Assembly (NCBI GenBank): GCA_964385465.1
Contig: CAYLPJ010000022.1
Span: 1 to 64,000, forward strand
Length of the DNA stretch: 64,000 bases
Source: CAYLPJ01 sp964385465
Lineage (GTDB): Bacteria; Planctomycetota; Phycisphaerae; SM23-33
Reading direction: 5' to 3'
This document shows positions 60,553-64,000 of the stretch, piece by piece (positions within the stretch are counted from its first letter, which is position 1; every line of letters begins with the position of its first letter). The notes under the pieces are model-generated. The model had not been told where the DNA came from. It ran no database searches and was given only the letters and a program-made list of their open reading frames with translations. The position numbers and the translations under genes are program-made.

Positions 60553-60915
60553 ATGGCCATCCAGAACTGGTCGGACGAGATCACCGTCGTGGAGTTGTCG
60601 GACGACCCGCAGTTCACCGACGACCTCAACAGCCTCATGGATGCCCTCGAGAAGAAGCCGCAGGACGTCGTCCTGAACTTCGCAGCCGTGGGGTTCATCA
60701 ACAGCTCCAACGTGGCCAAGCTGCTGCGCCTGCGGAAGCTGCTGGCGGGCATCCAGCGCGACCTGATCCTCTGCGAGGTGAACACGCAGGTCTGGGGCGT
60801 CTTCCTCGTCACCGGCCTGGACAAGATCTTCACCTTCACCAACGACATCTCCACCGCCCTGGCGACGCTCCAACTCAACGGCGCCGTCGGCGAGGAGGGC
60901 GCCGAGGGCTCCTGA
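60553..60915 (+). CDS. STAS-domain protein (anti-sigma-factor antagonist-like)
   Basis: 120 residues from the ATG at 60553, with GAAAGGA upstream; an in-frame upstream start would add a low-complexity 28-residue leader. The STAS fold is visible: ITVVELSDDPQFTDDLNSLM, VVLNFAAVGFINSSNVAKLL, then LILCEVNTQVWGVFLVTGL and the C-terminal FTFTNDISTALATL. S51/S52 in INSSNVA sit where SpoIIAA-like proteins are phosphorylated. It may be part of a partner-switching signal route; no kinase or phosphatase gene is adjacent. Confidence 0.85.
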   Translation: MAIQNWSDEITVVELSDDPQFTDDLNSLMDALEKKPQDVVLNFAAVGFINSSNVAKLLRLRKLLAGIQRDLILCEVNTQVWGVFLVTGLDKIFTFTNDISTALATLQLNGAVGEEGAEGS

Positions 60916-61075
60916 CGACCGGCCGACGCCTGCGTCTTGCCCGAGCCCTCGCTCCACCGAGCCCCCGACGCACCCACCCCCAAGAATCCATGAGACCGCG
61001 GCCGTCGGCTCGATGCGGAGGTCGGCACGCATATCCGCCCATGCAAGATCCGGTGGGCGGCGTGTGGTTTGGCCC

Positions 61076-61103
61076 TTGTCGCGTTCGGAACCGGTCGTAT
61101 AAT
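61076..61103 (+). promoter_or_regulatory. Sigma-70-type promoter
   Basis: TTGTCG (61076-61081), a 16-base spacer and a perfect TATAAT (61098-61103). It points rightward, 43 bases before the ATG of the small membrane protein gene. Confidence 0.55.
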
Positions 61104-61145
61104 GCGATCCGTTCGCTCAAGGGTTCAAGGTGGGAGTGATCGCAG

Positions 61146-61811
61146 ATGGCCAACTGGGTTGCCTTTGTGTTGACTGTTGTCTCCCTCCCCACGGCGCTGC
61201 TGGTCGGCAGTCCTCTGCACGGCTGGATTGCGGGCAAGGCCCGAGGGGACACCGTGACCCAAGTGGGGCTGTGGCTGAGCGTGTTTCTGGGCATAGCGGC
61301 CGGTGTCGTCGGCATTGCATGGTTCCTTCGCTTTGTGGAGCGTCTCATCCTGCGTCGGCGCGCGGCAGCTCTCGACGCCCTGATCGCATGGGCCCGCCTT
61401 TGCCGGCAGGACGGAATCCAACTCCAGGTGGAGGCCGCGTCCGAGCAGAACAACGAGGTCGATTTCCAGCACTACTGCGAGATGGCCCGCATTTTGGGGG
61501 AGAATCTGGATCTGGTGTGGCGTGCCGGCGACGCCTCCGTCCTCGCCTTGACCCGCAAGGGGCTGGACCTTGCAGCCATTGAAGCCTTAATGGACGCCGC
61601 CCACCGGCACTATGACGTGGAGATTCAAGGCCCGTTGGGCACCAACCCGCGCAACCAATCGGACAAGATCGGACGAATTCGGGATGCCGGCTTCGGCGGT
61701 AGATGTACATCCCTTCTTTGCGGGCAACTCATCGCAACTCTGTCCAGGGTCAAAGCCGACCTGGGACTGGGAGAGACAAGTGATTCCAGAGACGGCGCAA
61801 GTCAAGCCTGA
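61146..61811 (+). CDS. Unknown membrane protein with two N-terminal TM segments
   Basis: 221 residues, not recognised. Two membrane segments (WVAFVLTVVSLPTALLVGSP and LWLSVFLGIAAGVVGIAWFL) are followed by a basic stretch (RLILRRRAAALDALIAWARL) and a ~130-residue soluble part, probably cytoplasmic. GGGAG lies 9-10 bases before the ATG and a clear promoter is upstream. The downstream gene overlaps its last 32 bases. The GC content is lower than in the surrounding genes. Confidence 0.6.
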   Translation: MANWVAFVLTVVSLPTALLVGSPLHGWIAGKARGDTVTQVGLWLSVFLGIAAGVVGIAWFLRFVERLILRRRAAALDALIAWARLCRQDGIQLQVEAASEQNNEVDFQHYCEMARILGENLDLVWRAGDASVLALTRKGLDLAAIEALMDAAHRHYDVEIQGPLGTNPRNQSDKIGRIRDAGFGGRCTSLLCGQLIATLSRVKADLGLGETSDSRDGASQA

Positions 61812-62190
61812 ATCCAAGCCTGCCGATACTGAGGACATGCTGGAGCGTTCTCCCATGGCAGTTTCCGATGTCGAATGCCTTCACTCCAAGGCACGAAAGG
61901 GAACCGCGCACTGGCTGAATGAACTGAGAGGAAGGCTCCAGGGGACGGACGAGGTTCAGGTCTGCGAGGCGGCTCGCATGTTTGTCTACTACGCCCGTCA
62001 GATGTGCCTGACCGCGTCGGTTCTGGCCCGTTGCTCCGGCGCCACCCATCCCGAGTGCTCCCAAGTCCTTCACGACGGCGAGAACGCACTCAACCAGGCC
62101 GTCGACTTCGCACGGGATCCCGACCGCAAGGCCAGGATCGTCCAGAGGCTGAACATGCTTGGGGACCTGAAAGGGTTCCGTGTCCACTAG
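61780..62190 (+). CDS. Unknown 136-aa soluble protein, overlapping partner of the membrane protein
   Basis: Not recognised. The GTG at 61780 was chosen because GGGAG lies 6-7 bases upstream; the frame is open further up but only inside the preceding gene. The protein is helical and Cys-containing (VQVCEAARMFVYYARQMCLT, ATHPECSQVLHDGENALNQA) and ends with RLNMLGDLKGFRVH. It overlaps the membrane protein gene by 32 bases, so the two are probably expressed together. Confidence 0.5.
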   Translation: MIPETAQVKPESKPADTEDMLERSPMAVSDVECLHSKARKGTAHWLNELRGRLQGTDEVQVCEAARMFVYYARQMCLTASVLARCSGATHPECSQVLHDGENALNQAVDFARDPDRKARIVQRLNMLGDLKGFRVH

Positions 62191-62532
62191 CTTTCGCCCC
62201 CGACCTTCCGCACGTACCCGGCAGACCCGGCGTTCTTGCCCGGTCGCCAGACTTGCAGCATGCCGACCGAGGAGTTGATCCGGGATGGGGAGCGCCAAGC
62301 CAGAGAGCCTGTACTGGGCATCTCGCCGCCGTGCTCTAAACACCCCGCCGACCGGCGCCCCGAACCCTACCGCCACTTCATCGAAGCCCAACCGGCCCTG
62401 AAGACGCACGGCTACCCCACGGAATGACGGGGATTCTCTGCAACGCCATCGGCCATGCCGGGGCAGAACGATACCGGGTCCACGTTCGTCATCGGGGCCT
62501 GTCGGTGCATCGCCGTCGGCGGCCGGCTGGAC
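62191..62532. other. Gene-poor stretch before the right-edge gene
   Basis: 342 bases with no confident gene. A 63-codon frame (62236-62427, containing MPTEELIRDGERQAREPVLG) is possible but has no ribosome binding site or recognised homology. No terminator was seen. Confidence 0.35.
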
Positions 62533-64000
62533 TCACCGCAGTTGCCGCGCCAGGCGGTCGAAGACGTCGTAGGCCAGGCCTCGGGCGTGGGGGTTGCGGA
62601 GCAGGGCGAACCAGATGTAGACCACGCCCCCGCCGCCGGGACGTTTCCTCAGGGCCACGGCGTCGCCGAGGTCCCCCCCGGCGGCGTCGCGGAGGGTCAG
62701 CAGCGAAGTGTGCGAGGCGCCGTCGGGGGAGAAGAACGGCCGCCAGCGGACGTCGCCGCTCCGGGGGAAGGGGATCTCGTTCGGCAGGTGCGGCAGGCGG
62801 CGGTCGGGCTGGACAAAGCGCAGCTTCGCGTCGGCCGGCGGCTCGCGAAAGCCCATCCGCAGGGTCAGGCCGAAGTGGGCGCTGCGGTTGACGGCCTGGC
62901 CGGCCTCGTCGCGGTAGAAGGGCCAGGGCGCCGCCGACGCGGCGACGAGCCAGCCGCCGGCGTCGACGTACCGCCGCAGCGCGGCATCGACGTCGCCGGG
63001 CTCGGCGACGGTGCGGCGGTAGCTCTCGTCACCGGCGCAGAGCAGCACGGGATACGCCGCGGGGGTCAGGCGCCCGGCGACGATCTCCCGCCAGGACAGC
63101 CCGACCACCTCCGCGCCGACCTCCGCCGCCAACCACCAGGGAACCATGGATTCAGGGCCCGGCAGGACCGCGATCCGCGTGCCCTCGAGCTTCCCGCGGA
63201 GCTTGGCGATCTCGGCGGCGGGGAGAGCCCCCGCCCTGCCGGACGGCCCGGCCGGCGGGTTGGGCGCGGCCTTGAAGCGGCGCACCCACTCGGCGGTGCG
63301 GCGCAGGTAGGCCTCGCCGTGCTCGACGGAGGGCTCGATCTCGCTGCCCTCGTGCCACTCGTTGAAGCTGGTGATCAGCACCCAGTCGGGAACCACCTTG
63401 AGCACCTGCTCCCACTGGGCACGGTACATCCGCCCGCCGTGGCGTTCGACGACCCGACCGGGGCGGACCTCGGTGTCGTCGTAGCCGGGGATGACCGTCA
63501 GCGTGGCGATCCGCCCCAGCCGCCGCGGGGCGGTCAGCCAATGGGGATACGTCGCCGCGGCCCAGGCGGCGGCCTCGGCGGGGCTCTTGCCGGCCAGGGC
63601 GGCGGCCGGGTTGTACGTGTGAACCCCGTCGAAGACGCACGCCGCGCCGTAGCTCATCCGGTCGGCGATCAGCGCCGGCGGCGGGTCGCAGCGTCGGGCG
63701 AGCCGCTTCGCCGCCTCCAGCCAGCCGGCCAGGCCGAGCTGGTTCATCGCCCGGACATACACGAACACGACCGGCCGACCCCCGGCGGCCAGGTGAGCCG
63801 GGTGCTTGCCGTACCTGCCCAGCAGCTTGGCGATGTCGTCGGCGGCGGCCCCGGGCGTGCCCGATCCGGGCACGCGTTCGTAGTAGACGCAGGCGTCGAG
63901 CTTGTGGCGGCGGCAGGCGTCGAGGATCGTCGGCATGGCCCCGTCGGCGTACTTGCCGTGCCCCCACCAACTGATGACGAACCCGTCGAGCCCGGCCTCG
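62533..64000 (-). CDS. GH99-like (endo-alpha-mannosidase/GH71-like) protein, 5' end outside window
   Basis: The frame is open to the last base, so the gene starts beyond the window; about 489 codons are visible. The GH99/GH71-like barrel shows GLDGFVISWWGHGKYADGAM near the right edge, and LITSFNEWHEGSEIEPSVEH, where the Glu residues of NEWHEG correspond to the catalytic region of this group. VHTYNPAAALAG lies between them. The C-terminal ~200 residues form a second, Rossmann-like domain (TRIAVLPGPESMVPWWLAAE, YVDAGGWLVAAS), like the glutamine-amidotransferase-type or trimerisation domains found in glycosidases. Secretion cannot be judged without the N-terminus. Confidence 0.75.
   Translation of the reverse strand, partial: EAGLDGFVISWWGHGKYADGAMPTILDACRRHKLDACVYYERVPGSGTPGAAADDIAKLLGRYGKHPAHLAAGGRPVVFVYVRAMNQLGLAGWLEAAKRLARRCDPPPALIADRMSYGAACVFDGVHTYNPAAALAGKSPAEAAAWAAATYPHWLTAPRRLGRIATLTVIPGYDDTEVRPGRVVERHGGRMYRAQWEQVLKVVPDWVLITSFNEWHEGSEIEPSVEHGEAYLRRTAEWVRRFKAAPNPPAGPSGRAGALPAAEIAKLRGKLEGTRIAVLPGPESMVPWWLAAEVGAEVVGLSWREIVAGRLTPAAYPVLLCAGDESYRRTVAEPGDVDAALRRYVDAGGWLVAASAAPWPFYRDEAGQAVNRSAHFGLTLRMGFREPPADAKLRFVQPDRRLPHLPNEIPFPRSGDVRWRPFFSPDGASHTSLLTLRDAAGGDLGDAVALRKRPGGGGVVYIWFALLRNPHARGLAYDVFDRLARQLR

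Noticed and set aside
62236..62427. 63-codon frame
   Set aside because: No ribosome binding site, no recognised homology, and unusual composition; mentioned only under the gene-poor stretch.
1..64000. CRISPR arrays, tRNA and rRNA genes
   Set aside because: No regularly spaced direct repeats and no cloverleaf or rRNA sequence were noticed on reading either strand.

Overview
The window looks like a high-GC member of the Planctomycetes (Phycisphaerae-like) or a close relative. The reasons are very high GC at third codon positions, many secreted right-handed beta-helix proteins and large secreted glycosidases, a sulfatase, creatininase and aldo/keto-reductase catabolic clusters, LolA-like and DUF2341/PA14 proteins, frequent GTG/TTG starts and ATGA-type stop/start overlaps. 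This placement is inference; there is no rRNA or marker tree in the window. No tRNA, rRNA or CRISPR array was seen.

Layout. (1) 1-2.4 kb: the C-terminal part of a DEAD/DEAH helicase fused to a DUF559-type nuclease domain, facing two unrecognised antisense genes. (2) 2.4-20.4 kb: a carbohydrate-use locus. A leftward operon (two tandem beta-helix paralogues, an aldo/keto reductase, a fuconolactonase-like amidohydrolase, a creatininase-like hydrolase) is divergent from a GntR/LacI-type regulator followed by an Opp/Dpp-type ABC importer (B, C, D, F and a lipoprotein binding protein) and a 649-aa unknown protein. (3) 20.4-23.2 kb: a graveyard with a frameshifted uroporphyrinogen-decarboxylase-family gene, an IS66 TnpA remnant, a fragment of a second TOTE-type helicase and a transposase fragment. 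(4) 23.2-31.1 kb: zupT, a PA14/PKD/TPR secreted protein, and an operon with a HAD phosphatase, a MacB/LolCE-like permease, a LolD-like ATPase, a DedA-like membrane protein, a LolA-like protein and a Nudix hydrolase. (5) 31.2-41 kb: surface polysaccharide genes on two converging arms (glycosyltransferases, a methyltransferase, two CapK-like ligases, a flippase-like protein). (6) 41.1-51.6 kb: an AraC-type regulator divergent from a sugar/sugar-acid operon that ends in beta-helix and Asp-box proteins, one of them with a large internal deletion. (7) 51.7-56.1 kb: a sulfatase and a 998-aa glycosidase. (8) 56.3-62.2 kb: ruvX, manC, a ferredoxin-type aldo/keto reductase, a divergent RNase HII-like protein, an AT-rich repeat island, a STAS protein and two unknown genes. 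(9) Right edge: a GH99-like protein running out of the window.

How the genes could work together (inference). Secreted beta-helix enzymes cut a polysaccharide, the Opp-type importer brings in oligosaccharides, and intracellular aldo/keto reductase, lactonase, enolase-superfamily dehydratase and Ldh2-type reductase genes process the sugars and sugar acids. The regulators sit at the divergent promoters beside candidate repeat operators. The most unusual items are the two beta-helix catabolic loci, the divergent RNase HII-like protein, the TOTE-helicase fragments and the AT-rich TGTCCA/TGGACA island.
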